Source of the DNA: Caballeronia sp. M1242
Lineage (GTDB): Bacteria > Pseudomonadota > Gammaproteobacteria > Burkholderiales > Burkholderiaceae
Assembly (NCBI RefSeq): GCF_017220215.1
Contig: NZ_CP071129.1
Location: 2,666,001-2,730,000, forward strand
Reading direction: 5' to 3'
DNA length: 64,000 nucleotides
In this document: one piece after another, positions 35,760 through 45,048 of the stretch
Position numbering within the stretch: the stretch's first letter is position 1
Layout: each line of letters opens with the position of its first letter
The notes under the pieces: model-generated
Databases searched by the model: none
Seen by the model: the letters and a program-made list of their open reading frames with translations, nothing else
What the model was told of the DNA's origin: nothing
Position numbers and translations under genes: made by a program

Positions 35760-37502
35760 TCAGTTCACTTCCGTAAACTCGATGCGGCGATTCGCCATGC
35801 GACCCGCCGGCGTCGAGTTGTCGGCGATCGGATTGACTTCGCCGAGACCCTCGGCCTTCAACGAATTGGCCGGAATGCCGTGCTTCACAAGATAACCGCG
35901 CACGGCTTCCGCGCGCTTCTTCGACAATTCGACGTTCAGCGCCGCGCTGCCGGTGTTGTCCGAATAACCGGCGATTCGCAGCATGATGGGCGCGCCGTGG
36001 GCGTCGCAGTCTTTCAGTGCCTGCGCGGACTTCGCGAGCGCCGCCATCGAGCTAGCGGGCGGCGTGTTCGAACCGGTGCGGAAGTGGATGGGCTTGAGGT
36101 TCAGCATTCGCGCGATGACAGGTGCCGAACAGGTTCCCGCAGTTGCCGCAGCGGATGCAGGCGCAGCCGCCGATGCCGCCGATGCCGCTGAAGCCGATGC
36201 CGCCGCCGCATTGGAGGCCGCCGCGTCCGCCTGCGCCGACGCGAGACCGATGTTCCAGCCCGAGCCGAACAGCGCCTTCAGCTTTTCCAGCCAGCCCAGT
36301 TTGACGTCGGCGGCCTTGCCGGCCAGTTCAATCTTGTCGCCGTCTATCTGCACGCGCGCGCCCGGCAGGGTCATCACGGGCACGAGGGTGTCCAGCTTGT
36401 CGAGCCATGCCGAAGGCTTCGTGTCCGGGTCGACCGACACGTTCGCGTGGAACTTGTCCGCGCCGAACTTCATCGACATCAGGTCGATCAGCCGTTGACG
36501 CTCCTCGTCGCTGCCGACGGTCGCCTTGACGGTCGGCACGCCCGACGCATCGACGGTGATCGCGGCGAGCGCGTTCTTGCCCGGCAGCAGCGTCGGCATG
36601 GACGCCTGGCTGGCCACGGCCGCGCCGCCCACGGCGTCGGACGACGCGGGGGCGCCCGCCGCATCGGAAGCAGCCCCCGAAGCCGACGCGTCCGCTTGCG
36701 CATCCTGCGCGGCGTCCTTGTGCTTGTCTTCCGTCGAGCAGCCGCGCGCCACGAGCGCCGCCAATAGCGCGAGCGCGGCGGCGTTCGCCACCCACAGCCA
36801 CTTGCGCTTGCTCGACTTGTCCTTCGTTTCCTCGCTCTCGGGCGCGGGGTAGAGGTCGCTATGGATCGGGAACGCGGCGGCTTCCTGCGTCGACGGATGC
36901 TCCAGATGCGACGACACCGCCTTCAGCCGCGACGCCACGCCGGCCAGAAACGCGCCGACCGAGCCGAGGCCGAGCGCCTGCGCGAAGGCGTCTGTCATGT
37001 TCGCGCGAACGACGGGCAACTGGTGCCCGAGCAGCGTGGGCAACTGGCCGACCTGACCGTTGTGCTGCGTGAAGTGGCGCTTGAGCAGCCCGAGAATGGT
37101 CGCGCCGACCACGCCGGCCAAAACGCGCGTGACGTGCGCCGGCACGCCCGAATATTCGGCGATACGTTCGGAGAGCGCGTTGACGTTGTCGTGCGAGGCG
37201 ACCGCGCCGTCCACCGATGCGCTCGTGGCGAGCAGCGTTTGCATGCCGTCCTCGTTCAGCACGAAGTGCGGCAGTTCTTCGGCGATATGGGTGTTGACGG
37301 CCGGCGACATGACCGCGTTGAACAGATTGCGCGCGCCGTCGAGCGACGACGCCTTGTTCATCATCGAGCCGATGAGCGCGGGCCCGCACAGGGAAACGAC
37401 GCGCTTGGCGGATTCGGGCGCGCAGCCGACGCGCGCGGCGAGATGCTGCAACACGCTTTCGTTTAAAGCGCCCTGCACCGACTGATTGAGGTTGATGCTC
37501 AT
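35760..37502 (-). CDS. DUF937-OmpA fusion, membrane-anchored envelope protein
   Basis: 580 residues in three parts. Residues 1-195 match DUF937 (SINLNQSVQGALNESVLQHL, VVGATILGLLKRHF, DAFAQALGLGSVGAFLAG). One transmembrane helix follows near 235-252 (WVANAAALALLAALVARGC). A periplasmic part contains a BON-like region and an Ala/Ser-rich linker (about 425-450), then a C-terminal OmpA peptidoglycan-binding domain (IHFRTGSNTPPASS, IAGYSDNTGS, LSKKRAEAVRGYL, NRRIEFTEVN). It probably links the inner membrane to the cell wall. Its function is unknown. It is convergent with the LysR gene. Confidence 0.85.
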   Translation of the reverse strand: MSINLNQSVQGALNESVLQHLAARVGCAPESAKRVVSLCGPALIGSMMNKASSLDGARNLFNAVMSPAVNTHIAEELPHFVLNEDGMQTLLATSASVDGAVASHDNVNALSERIAEYSGVPAHVTRVLAGVVGATILGLLKRHFTQHNGQVGQLPTLLGHQLPVVRANMTDAFAQALGLGSVGAFLAGVASRLKAVSSHLEHPSTQEAAAFPIHSDLYPAPESEETKDKSSKRKWLWVANAAALALLAALVARGCSTEDKHKDAAQDAQADASASGAASDAAGAPASSDAVGGAAVASQASMPTLLPGKNALAAITVDASGVPTVKATVGSDEERQRLIDLMSMKFGADKFHANVSVDPDTKPSAWLDKLDTLVPVMTLPGARVQIDGDKIELAGKAADVKLGWLEKLKALFGSGWNIGLASAQADAAASNAAAASASAASAASAAAPASAAATAGTCSAPVIARMLNLKPIHFRTGSNTPPASSMAALAKSAQALKDCDAHGAPIMLRIAGYSDNTGSAALNVELSKKRAEAVRGYLVKHGIPANSLKAEGLGEVNPIADNSTPAGRMANRRIEFTEVN

Positions 37503-37795
37503 TGAGAATACTTCCAGAAAAGCGTTGTTGCACCGGGCCGAGCGCCCGATTCAGGCCGAACGATTATAGGTTCGGGGTCCTGCAAGTCGGCATGGCGGAC
37601 TGAACAATCGGATTTGTCTCAGCTCTCGTGCCTTTAGGACTGCGCCTCAGAAAACTTGTCGTCGTTGTGACAACCGGGCGCACTCGCCCGGCCGCCAATG
37701 AAGAGAGCGATGCCTCTACCCGTGCGCCGAAACGCCGGCCTATGATTCATGAATTCGAGATGGCTCCGACGCCGCCCGAGACAGGAGACCGCTGT

Positions 37796-39505
37796 ATGAA
37801 TGCTTCATCCGCCGATGCCCCCGCCAGCCGGTTCGGTCAGACGCACGAGGTCACGAATCAGGCGCCCCCGCTCGAGCGTTACGACGCGTTTGCCACCGAT
37901 TGCGCGCTGGCGGCGGCGGTCGAGCGTGAAGGCGCCGGCTGGCACGCCGACGCCCTCTCGCGCGACGGCTGCGCGCTCACGCAGCCCGATGTTCTCGCGC
38001 TCGCCGATCTGGCCAACCGCCATACGCCGGAACTCGCGACGCACGATGCGCGCGGCGAGCGTATCGACGCGATCGAATTTCATCCCGCGTGGCACGAACT
38101 GCTGCGCCGGCTGCGGCACGAGGGACTGCACGCATTGCCGTTCGAACCGCACGCCCGCGCCGGCTCCATGGCCGCGCGTTGCGCCAGCTACTTTCTGCAC
38201 GGCCAGCTCGAATCCGGTTCGCTGTGTCCGATCACGATGACGTTCGCCAGCATTCCGGTATTGCGCAACGAACCGGCTTTGTACGCGCGGCTCGCCGGAC
38301 CGCTGCTGTCGCGCGAGCACGACCGGCGCGACATTCCGCTCGACGCCGGCAAGCGGTCGATGATGATCGGCATGGGCATGACCGAAAAGCAGGGCGGCTC
38401 GGACGTGCGCAGCAACCGCACGCGCGCCGAGCCGCTCGGCGCGGGCGGGCGCGGCGGCGAATACCGGCTCGTCGGACACAAATGGTTCTTCTCCGCGCCG
38501 CAGTGCGACGCGCATCTGGTGCTCGCGCGCGCGTCGGCCGAAGGCGGGCTGTCGTGCTTCTATGTGCCGCGTTTCGCGCCGGACGGCCGCAAGAACGCGG
38601 TTCACGTGCAGCGTCTGAAAGACAAGCTCGGCAATCGCTCGAATGCGAGCAGCGAGGTCGAATTCCTGGATGCCTACGGCGTCATGATCGGCGAGGAAGG
38701 TCGCGGCGTGCCGACGATCATCGAAATGGCGAACTTCACGCGGCTCGACTGCGTGATCGGCAGCGCGGCGCTCATGCGCGCGGCGCTCGTGCAGGCGATT
38801 CATCACGCGCGGCATCGGAGCGCGTTCGGCGCGCGGCTCGTCGATCAACCGTTGATGCGCAACGTGCTCGCGGATCTCGCTCTGGAATCAGAAGCCGCGA
38901 CGCTGCTGTTCATGCGGCTCGCGGGCGCGTTCGAGCAGAGCGCGGCGGCAGGAAGCGCGCCGTCCGAGCGCGCGTGGCGGCGCATCGTGACGCCGGCCGC
39001 GAAGTTCTGGGTCTGCAAGCGCGCGCTCGAATTCACCGGCGAAGCCATGGAAGTCTGGGGCGGAAACGGCTATGTCGAATCCGGCCCGCTGGCGCGTTTC
39101 TATCGCGAAGCGCCGGTCAATTCGATCTGGGAAGGCTCGGGCAACGTGATGTGCCTGGACGTGCTGCGCGCGTTCGAGCGCGAGCAGGACGCGGCTCACG
39201 CGCTCCTCGACGATTGGCGCGACGCGGCATCCGCGCATCCGGCGCTGGGCGCAGCGCTCGGCGCGCTCATCGGAATGCTGACGGGCGATGCATCGGAAAG
39301 AGAAGCGTCGGCGCGGCGCATCGCGCAGCAGTTGGTCTCATGTGCGCAGGGCGTGTTGCTCGCGCGTCATGCGCCGGAGGACGTGGCGCAGGCGTTCATC
39401 GAAACGCGTCTGGGCGATGCACGGGGCGAAACGGGGCGCGTCTACGGCACGCTGCCGGCGCGGTTCGACCATGCGAGGATCGTGGCGCGGGCGTTTGCGG
39501 GCTAG
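37796..39505 (+). CDS. aidB: Acyl-CoA dehydrogenase, AidB-like
   Basis: 569 residues from ATG 37796, which has AGGAG 8 bases upstream. It has THEVTNQAPPLERYDAFATD at the start, CPITMTFASIPVL, the flavin-site MGMTEKQGGSDVRSN, YRLVGHKWFFSAPQCD and the C-terminal MEVWGGNGYVE and SIWEGSGNVMCLD. This architecture (N-terminal extension, large C-terminal domain) matches AidB, a FAD protein of the adaptive response to alkylation, rather than catabolic acyl-CoA dehydrogenases. It stands alone, the last typical GC-rich gene before the low-GC island. Confidence 0.85.
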   Translation: MNASSADAPASRFGQTHEVTNQAPPLERYDAFATDCALAAAVEREGAGWHADALSRDGCALTQPDVLALADLANRHTPELATHDARGERIDAIEFHPAWHELLRRLRHEGLHALPFEPHARAGSMAARCASYFLHGQLESGSLCPITMTFASIPVLRNEPALYARLAGPLLSREHDRRDIPLDAGKRSMMIGMGMTEKQGGSDVRSNRTRAEPLGAGGRGGEYRLVGHKWFFSAPQCDAHLVLARASAEGGLSCFYVPRFAPDGRKNAVHVQRLKDKLGNRSNASSEVEFLDAYGVMIGEEGRGVPTIIEMANFTRLDCVIGSAALMRAALVQAIHHARHRSAFGARLVDQPLMRNVLADLALESEAATLLFMRLAGAFEQSAAAGSAPSERAWRRIVTPAAKFWVCKRALEFTGEAMEVWGGNGYVESGPLARFYREAPVNSIWEGSGNVMCLDVLRAFEREQDAAHALLDDWRDAASAHPALGAALGALIGMLTGDASEREASARRIAQQLVSCAQGVLLARHAPEDVAQAFIETRLGDARGETGRVYGTLPARFDHARIVARAFAG

Positions 39506-40870
39506 TGCGACGGCGTGAGCGGGAGATCGCCGCGTAACGAAGCGTTCGGTGCAGCATCGAACTCGGCGGCGATTGCAGACGCCCGAGGTTCACAGAACAG
39601 TCTTAAACGCCCGATGCGATGTCGTAGGCGCCGTGCGTATGCGGCTTTACTTACCACATCGCGGGGCGCGTTGGTAATGTAACTCTGCGCCACGAGCGAC
39701 GACGGAATGGGATCGACGTTGTCATGCCCGTCTGTTCGCGCTCAGCGACGCTAGAGGGACGCCCTGGACGAAAGCGTCATTGAGCCGGACTTGTTGGTCG
39801 GTCCTTGCGTCAATCGCATGTGCCGCGATGGGGTACTACAAGTTGCCGCCCGAACCATCGTGGATACCGATAATAGTTTCATAGGCCTAGATCCCTCTTA
39901 GTCAGACGTCGACGGACCTACGACGAAAACATACTCGCCGCAATCGAATTATTTCGATTATCGAAGCCATTGCCGTATGAAATACCAGTTAATTTTACAA
40001 GTCCACAACTTACAATATAAACGTTTTAGTGTTGTAATCTGGGTCTTGAAAGAACGTTGTGGAGCGCGTCGCCCGTGCAGCGCGGACGAAGCGGGTGCAC
40101 AGTTGTTGCACGAACGTTTGACTCGACGAAGAGGCTGATTGGAATATAGGTTATTGGGCCATTTCAGACATTACGTCCCGAAGTCAATTTCTTATCCGCT
40201 TGGGGCTAGGGAACACGGCAACCGGAAGGGCAAAGGCAGTCGCAGTCGCTGGTGCGTTTAACCGAGCAACACCCTCGGGAATGCCCGGCGCGATTCAGTC
40301 GTTCGCAGAAAGCGAGGAGAGAATCTCAGCCCGTATTTCAGCGGGTTGAATTGATTCTTGGAAAGGAATCGATACTGTGTGTTTAACGGCGATCTTACTG
40401 GCGGACTTGTCATTTCCGCCGCGCGCTGAACTGCCTCCTATCGCGGGCTCGGCTCCCGGCGTCGAAGACTGCCGATAATGGTCCGCCCGCTGTTGGTATT
40501 TGCGGAGAGATGCTTACTGCAGGCACGTTCTAACGCTGGCCTCATACAACGAAGTTTGCGGCTAACAGTTCAGAAAGAATCCGATCTTCAAGAGACTTCA
40601 ATGCAATACCAATCTGCTCAGAAGTTCGGCGTGGAACATCGTTCGCCGCACGAACCGGTCATTGCTCTCGCCTTGCCCGATATTGAGCGGACATGAGCTT
40701 TGGGTTAGCACGTGCGCCCACAGTCGGGTCGGGTCATCATGCTAGTCCGCTTTTGGCAGACCGATTGGCCGTAGAAACCTCTAGTGCCTCGAACTCAAAT
40801 GTGACGTGATCTGATATGAAGGCATGTCGACGCCTAAAAGCAACTCCCGCCCAACTCTAGAATAAGTTCT
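39506..40870. other. Gene-poor low-GC stretch at island left edge
   Basis: 1,365 bp with no convincing gene. Base composition becomes clearly more AT-rich after about 39,900 (TTAATTTTACAAGTCCACAA, ACAATATAAACG). Short frames near 39,600 (minus) and 40,478-40,696 (plus) lack ribosome sites and family features. No tRNA, terminal inverted repeat, integrase or transposase was found. It probably holds the promoter for the island genes and decayed DNA at the insertion boundary. Confidence 0.6.
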
Positions 40871-41500
40871 ATGCGGAAAAGAATCAAACATCAGATTCAT
40901 GCCGATGTAGGTGAAGGACACTCATCTACGGACGAGGCCGTGCCGTGCACCGTTCGTCTGTTGCTTATATCAACTCTGCTTTTCTTGACGTCAGCGTGTG
41001 GTTCGGCCGTAACCGGTATTAACAGTCGAAGTGATGCACTCACTCAAAGCTTCCTGGCGACTCTTCAAGACTTCACTACGCAAGACTACTTGGACGAGCC
41101 AGAAAAGGTGGAGCGGCTCTTTGGGTTGAAGTTAGCGATGGGAGAGTGGAAATTTCGCAAGCTACTTCCGTTCAACTATGTGTCTCGGGATCGGGAATCA
41201 GTTGCATCGGGCCCATCGGTGAGATTCCCGTTCATCGACTATCGGAATGTTCATTATGACGAAAGCATTAAACCTGATGCCGTGCTTACGATCCTCTTCG
41301 TACCCCTACGGAGCGAATCAACATGCGTTCCGAAGATTGACGTACTGGAGCGCTTCGGTCCGCCGAATGATCGCGGTGGCTTCAAGAATGCGCTTCAATA
41401 TAAGTTTGGCGGCACCAAGGGATTAATCGCTGTCTTTCAAAGCGATAGTAACGGGTGTCTGATAAGGGTCAATTTGTACAGGAATGACGGCAATGAGTGA
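40871..41500 (+). CDS. Predicted lipoprotein of unknown function, island
   Basis: Up to 209 residues. A hydrophobic segment VRLLLISTLLFLTSAC ends in a lipobox-like LTSAC, so it is probably an exported lipoprotein. The ATG at 40871 leaves a long 26-residue charged leader without a ribosome site. A GTG at 40940, after GGACGAGG, gives a more normal leader and may be the true start. The body has VERLFGLKLAMGEWKFRKLL, two late cysteines (STCVPKID, SNGCLIRV) and IDVLERFGPPNDRGG, vaguely like small BamE-type folds. No family was recognised. It overlaps the next gene by 8 bases. Position suggests a partner or protective factor for the exported protein, which is inference. Confidence 0.7.
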   Translation: MRKRIKHQIHADVGEGHSSTDEAVPCTVRLLLISTLLFLTSACGSAVTGINSRSDALTQSFLATLQDFTTQDYLDEPEKVERLFGLKLAMGEWKFRKLLPFNYVSRDRESVASGPSVRFPFIDYRNVHYDESIKPDAVLTILFVPLRSESTCVPKIDVLERFGPPNDRGGFKNALQYKFGGTKGLIAVFQSDSNGCLIRVNLYRNDGNE

Positions 41501-43268
41501 ACTTAAAACTATTACGGGAAACGAAGCTTTCTGGGGAGCCGCTGCTGGTAACCTTCCAGATGGGGCAGTTGCGCTAATGAATAAAAGTCCAACTTTGCTC
41601 GCGCAGTTATACCGCTACTCGGAAGACGTTGCCAGCGGGAAAATGCAACCGATTGCTATCCTAGCGAACACATCAAATAGCTTAAGCTTCGTGGGAAGCA
41701 ACATTCAATTTGGGGGCTACGTGCTGACTTGGTCCGCGGAAAGGTTCGTAGGAAACCTTAGTCACGAACTGGGTCACTATGCGAACGTAGACAACGATCG
41801 CGATTACTTCAACGCTATAAATCCAAACCCAACCGATCCGAACGTCGGGGTCAACCTAGCACGGATCGGGCTCCGAGCTGAGGGCGAGGCAGTGTATTTC
41901 AACTGGGAGGTGAGGCAGGAAATCGCGGCGGCGGGAGGGGCGAACATCTATCTTAACGGCGACAATGATTCACCGACTCAACCGATTTTCACTGCGTTAA
42001 CTCAGTTACATGCAAAAAACACGGTCGATGGACTACCAGCCGAACTTGATCGTATGACAATGGTCATGCTCGCCGCCAACATGTTTTCCTCACTGCATCC
42101 GAGCGGCACCGCTCCCGGGACCACTTATGCCGACGAGTATGGGAAAAATGGTGCGTTCGATCTAGAAGCGGCGGGTATCGCTCCAAAGGGTTTCGCATCC
42201 GGAAATAAGTTCGCGCAGCCGATTGGAGATCTGTGGGGGGGCGAACTTTCGGATACCTCAATGACGATACGCCTGCCGAACGGCCAGTCCCAACGTTTCG
42301 CGTTCTCCGACGAACTTATCAGCACGGCGGAAACCGTCGACCAGTTTGGAAACCTTGTCGCAACCACCGCATACACCCGGGGTTCAGACGGCAGCTATAC
42401 CATGTCAATCCGTGACAGTATGGGAAGAGTCACGACTGACTATCAATTTCGACTAGATGGAACATCGATCCAAACCACATTCACTGGTAACAATCAACTC
42501 AAGCAACAGCTGGAATTCGGGACAAGTGGGAATCTCGTTTGCTCCGTCAAGGGTTCGATCTATGTAAACGGTATGCTATCGGAAGCTAACGTGTACGATT
42601 CCGAGGGAAAGCGGACCGATGTTCGACTCTATGATACGGCGACCGGCCTTCTGAAAGAAGATCGTCGATTCGACCCAGTAAGCGGTCAGCAACAGGCAAC
42701 TACGCTCTACCGAGACGGTCTTCCTTATGCATCGGCGGATTTCGTTGACGGAAAGCAAATCAACTACAAGGCTATTGATTCCTTGACGGGCCTGATCACT
42801 GAAATTCGCAACTATGATCCCATCACGGGTAAGCTGATCGACCGTCAATACTTCTCCGATGGCAAGCTTACTGCGGAAAACGAATACAACGGCGATGGAG
42901 TTCGCACTAATTATGTGCTATTTGACCCCGGAACTGGTTTAATGATCGAAGACCGTCAGTTCGATGCGGTCACCGGTGCTCAAGTGCGCAACTTGTATTA
43001 TTCGGAAGGGAAGTTAACCAACATTGCCAATATCAAGGACGGGCACCAAGTAGATTGGCAGAACATTGACGCCGCCGGTCGGGTCGCTTCGCAAAGCCTC
43101 TACAACGATAATGGCGTTCGGACGAACTATCAGGTTCTTGACCCCGCAACTGGAAGATTAATGGAGGATCGGCAGTTCGATGACGTAACCGGTACCCAGA
43201 TCCGCAATGTGATCTACACTGGCGACCGCGTATCTGCAATTGCGAATCGTGAATGGGCGTCAGGCTGA
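41493..43268 (+). CDS. Repeat protein with HELGH motif, N-terminal part (frameshifted)
   Basis: 591 residues from ATG 41493 (MSELKTITGNEAFWGAAAGN), with AGGA 11-14 bases upstream. A second ATG at 41484 is possible. No signal peptide is seen. Residues 91-95 are HELGH in GNLSHELGHYANVD, a zinc metallopeptidase motif. RAEGEAVYFNWE (129-140) could give a Glu third ligand, as in gluzincins. From about 350 the protein turns into Tyr/Asp/Gly-rich repeats (YNDNGVRTNYQVLDPATG, EDRQFDDVTGTQIRN). The frame ends at 43268 only because two bases are missing near 43248. The next frame continues the same repeat. It lies just upstream of a type I secretion operon, so it is a candidate substrate. The family was not recognised. 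Confidence 0.8.
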   Translation: MSELKTITGNEAFWGAAAGNLPDGAVALMNKSPTLLAQLYRYSEDVASGKMQPIAILANTSNSLSFVGSNIQFGGYVLTWSAERFVGNLSHELGHYANVDNDRDYFNAINPNPTDPNVGVNLARIGLRAEGEAVYFNWEVRQEIAAAGGANIYLNGDNDSPTQPIFTALTQLHAKNTVDGLPAELDRMTMVMLAANMFSSLHPSGTAPGTTYADEYGKNGAFDLEAAGIAPKGFASGNKFAQPIGDLWGGELSDTSMTIRLPNGQSQRFAFSDELISTAETVDQFGNLVATTAYTRGSDGSYTMSIRDSMGRVTTDYQFRLDGTSIQTTFTGNNQLKQQLEFGTSGNLVCSVKGSIYVNGMLSEANVYDSEGKRTDVRLYDTATGLLKEDRRFDPVSGQQQATTLYRDGLPYASADFVDGKQINYKAIDSLTGLITEIRNYDPITGKLIDRQYFSDGKLTAENEYNGDGVRTNYVLFDPGTGLMIEDRQFDAVTGAQVRNLYYSEGKLTNIANIKDGHQVDWQNIDAAGRVASQSLYNDNGVRTNYQVLDPATGRLMEDRQFDDVTGTQIRNVIYTGDRVSAIANREWASG

Positions 43269-43899
43269 CTACCAGTACCTCGATGAAAGCGGTAACGTCA
43301 CCGCAAGAAATCTCTATAACGACAAGGGCGTGCGGACCAACTATCAGATCGTGAACGCACAGACGGGAACAATTCTCGAAGACCGCCAGTTTGACGGAGT
43401 CACCGGCGCTCAAGTGCGTACTCTTTTTTATAGCGGCGATAAGCTCTCCGCTATCGCCGATTTTGCAAACGGACACCAAATCGATTACCTGTATGTAGAT
43501 GAAAATCGCAATGTTGTTGCTCGAAACCTGTACAACCCGAACGGCATCCGGACGAACTATCAGCTGATCAGCCCGGCGACCGGTGAGCTGCTTGAAGATA
43601 GACAATTCGACGGCGTAACGGGAACCCAACTGCGCAACGTTTATTTCCAAGGAGGCAAGCCTGTCGCGATTGCGGACTTTGCGAATGGTCACCAAGTCAA
43701 TTACCAATACCTGAATGATTTCGGTCGCGTCACTGCTCAGGTCCTGTTTAACGCGGATGGTGGAAAGACGAACTACCAGCGCATGGATCCGACCAGCGGG
43801 AAGATTGAGGAGGATCAGCAGTTCGACGGCGTGACCGGAGATCATTTGCGAAATCTGCACTACGAGGACGGTCGCCTTGTCGGTGAAGCAGATTTCGTT
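43038..43899 (+). repeat. Tandem 72-residue (216-bp) repeats within the exported-protein gene
   Basis: Units start at 43038 (DGHQVDWQ), 43252 (NGRQADYQ), 43468 (NGHQIDYL) and 43684 (NGHQVNYQ), with a partial fifth at 43900 (SGKQVNWK). The last three intervals are exactly 216 bp. The first is 214 bp, which places the 2-base loss in that unit. A consensus is NGHQ-DY-Y-DE-GNV-ARNLYN (first 23 positions), later VRTNYQ, EDRQFDGVTG and AIADFA. Older, more diverged units precede 43038. Confidence 0.9.
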
Positions 43900-44892
43900 A
43901 GTGGCAAGCAGGTCAACTGGAAGGTTATCGAACCAACCTCAGGCGCCATCACTCAGGTGCAGAACTACGACCCTGCAACTGGCAAGATGACATCCAAGTG
44001 CACCTTCACTGACGGGCATTGCGCTGTAGCTACCTACGATGCTGACATCGTCTGGGTGGAAACGGAGGTGCACGCTACCTTAGATCTCAACAGTGCAGTT
44101 GTCACGAGATACTGGACGCAAGAAGGGCGTCTTCACCGCTCGTGGACTGACGGCGCAGGACAAACTGGAGAGTCAGTCTATAACGGAAGCTCCATATCTT
44201 CCGGGCTCCTACATAGCGAGTTCACGGATACGGATGGATGGCGTCACATGCAAGATTACCAAAATGGGCAAGGCATCGATTACGTTAAGGATGCAAATGG
44301 TAATCTGAAGTACAAAGCGACTGACGCAAAGGATTCTTCGAATCGCACAGTCTTGATCCAATATTCTGATGGCCACACGAACATTATCAATGGTCGACTC
44401 AGTGAGGCTGCAGAGGCGTCGGCAAGCCTCTCGGGTGCGTCTGGCGTTACTAGCGTGATCGTACCGTACACGCCGCCTGTTTCGATTAACTCAGCGCCAG
44501 TTCAGTCTGGTGGCAGAGTTCTGCCCGCGGACTCCTATGGCAATGTCGTGAACACGCCACCAGCGGCAAGAGACTCAGATTGCCGCTGGAATCCGCCTGC
44601 AGAGACGTGCATCTTGGTGATAGCGAACCCGACGCTCCAGGGCGCACGTTTGCGTATTGCTAGCTCCGAGGATTCAGACGTTGTACTTGCTTTGGAGAGC
44701 GACGGCGAATCGCCTTCTCGCGGCGTCCAAGCCAGTCTAGGTGGCGATTGCTGCACGGCGCAAAACGTACAAACTCAAGTAGACAAGCTCATTTCGGATA
44801 TGGCCGGGTTTAACAGTTGTAGCGTGGCCACTATAGTGCCCCGATCCAACGACTCGACGGTCGAGGTGGCCTTGGCAGCTGCGAACTGTTGA
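43249..44892 (+). pseudogene. Repeat protein, C-terminal part after frameshift
   Basis: Open from inside a repeat. There is no ATG start (TTG 43240 or GTG 43249 only), so it is the continuation of the gene at 41493, not a separate gene. With two bases restored the product would be about 1,133 residues. Repeats continue to about residue 220 of this part. A Ser/Pro/Val linker (GASGVTSVIVPYTPPVSINS) follows, and then an end domain with six cysteines (DSDCRW, AETCIL, GGDCCTAQ, FNSCSV, final ANC). No RTX GGxGxD nonapeptides are present. The cysteine-rich tail is unusual for a type I substrate. The gene may be inactive in this strain, or the shift may be a base-calling error. Confidence 0.75.
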
Positions 44893-44968
44893 TGGTCGGA
44901 CCTCTCGCAGGGGCCTTTTCATCCGAAAGACGTGGAGACATGTAATTGGCTCCCGCACATTACGCGTG

Positions 44969-44998
44969 GCTATTCGCACTCTAAGAGGTGCGAATAGC
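44969..44998 (+). terminator. Perfect 11-bp hairpin between repeat gene and exporter
   Basis: GCTATTCGCAC and GTGCGAATAGC flank an 8-base loop, 77 bp after the repeat-gene stop and 50 bp before the exporter start. There is no T-run, so it may attenuate or process the transcript rather than end it. Confidence 0.55.
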
Positions 44999-45048
44999 GT
45001 CGTCTCCTATCGGGCATTCGTTCGATCGCACACGCACCGTTGGTCTCT

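Noticed and set aside
39506..40870. Possible tRNA, integrase or IS remnant at the island edge
   Set aside because: No cloverleaf, attachment repeat, terminal inverted repeat or transposase motif could be recognised.
43038..43899. RTX calcium-binding repeats
   Set aside because: The 72-residue units contain no GGxGxDxUx nonapeptide. They are another repeat type.
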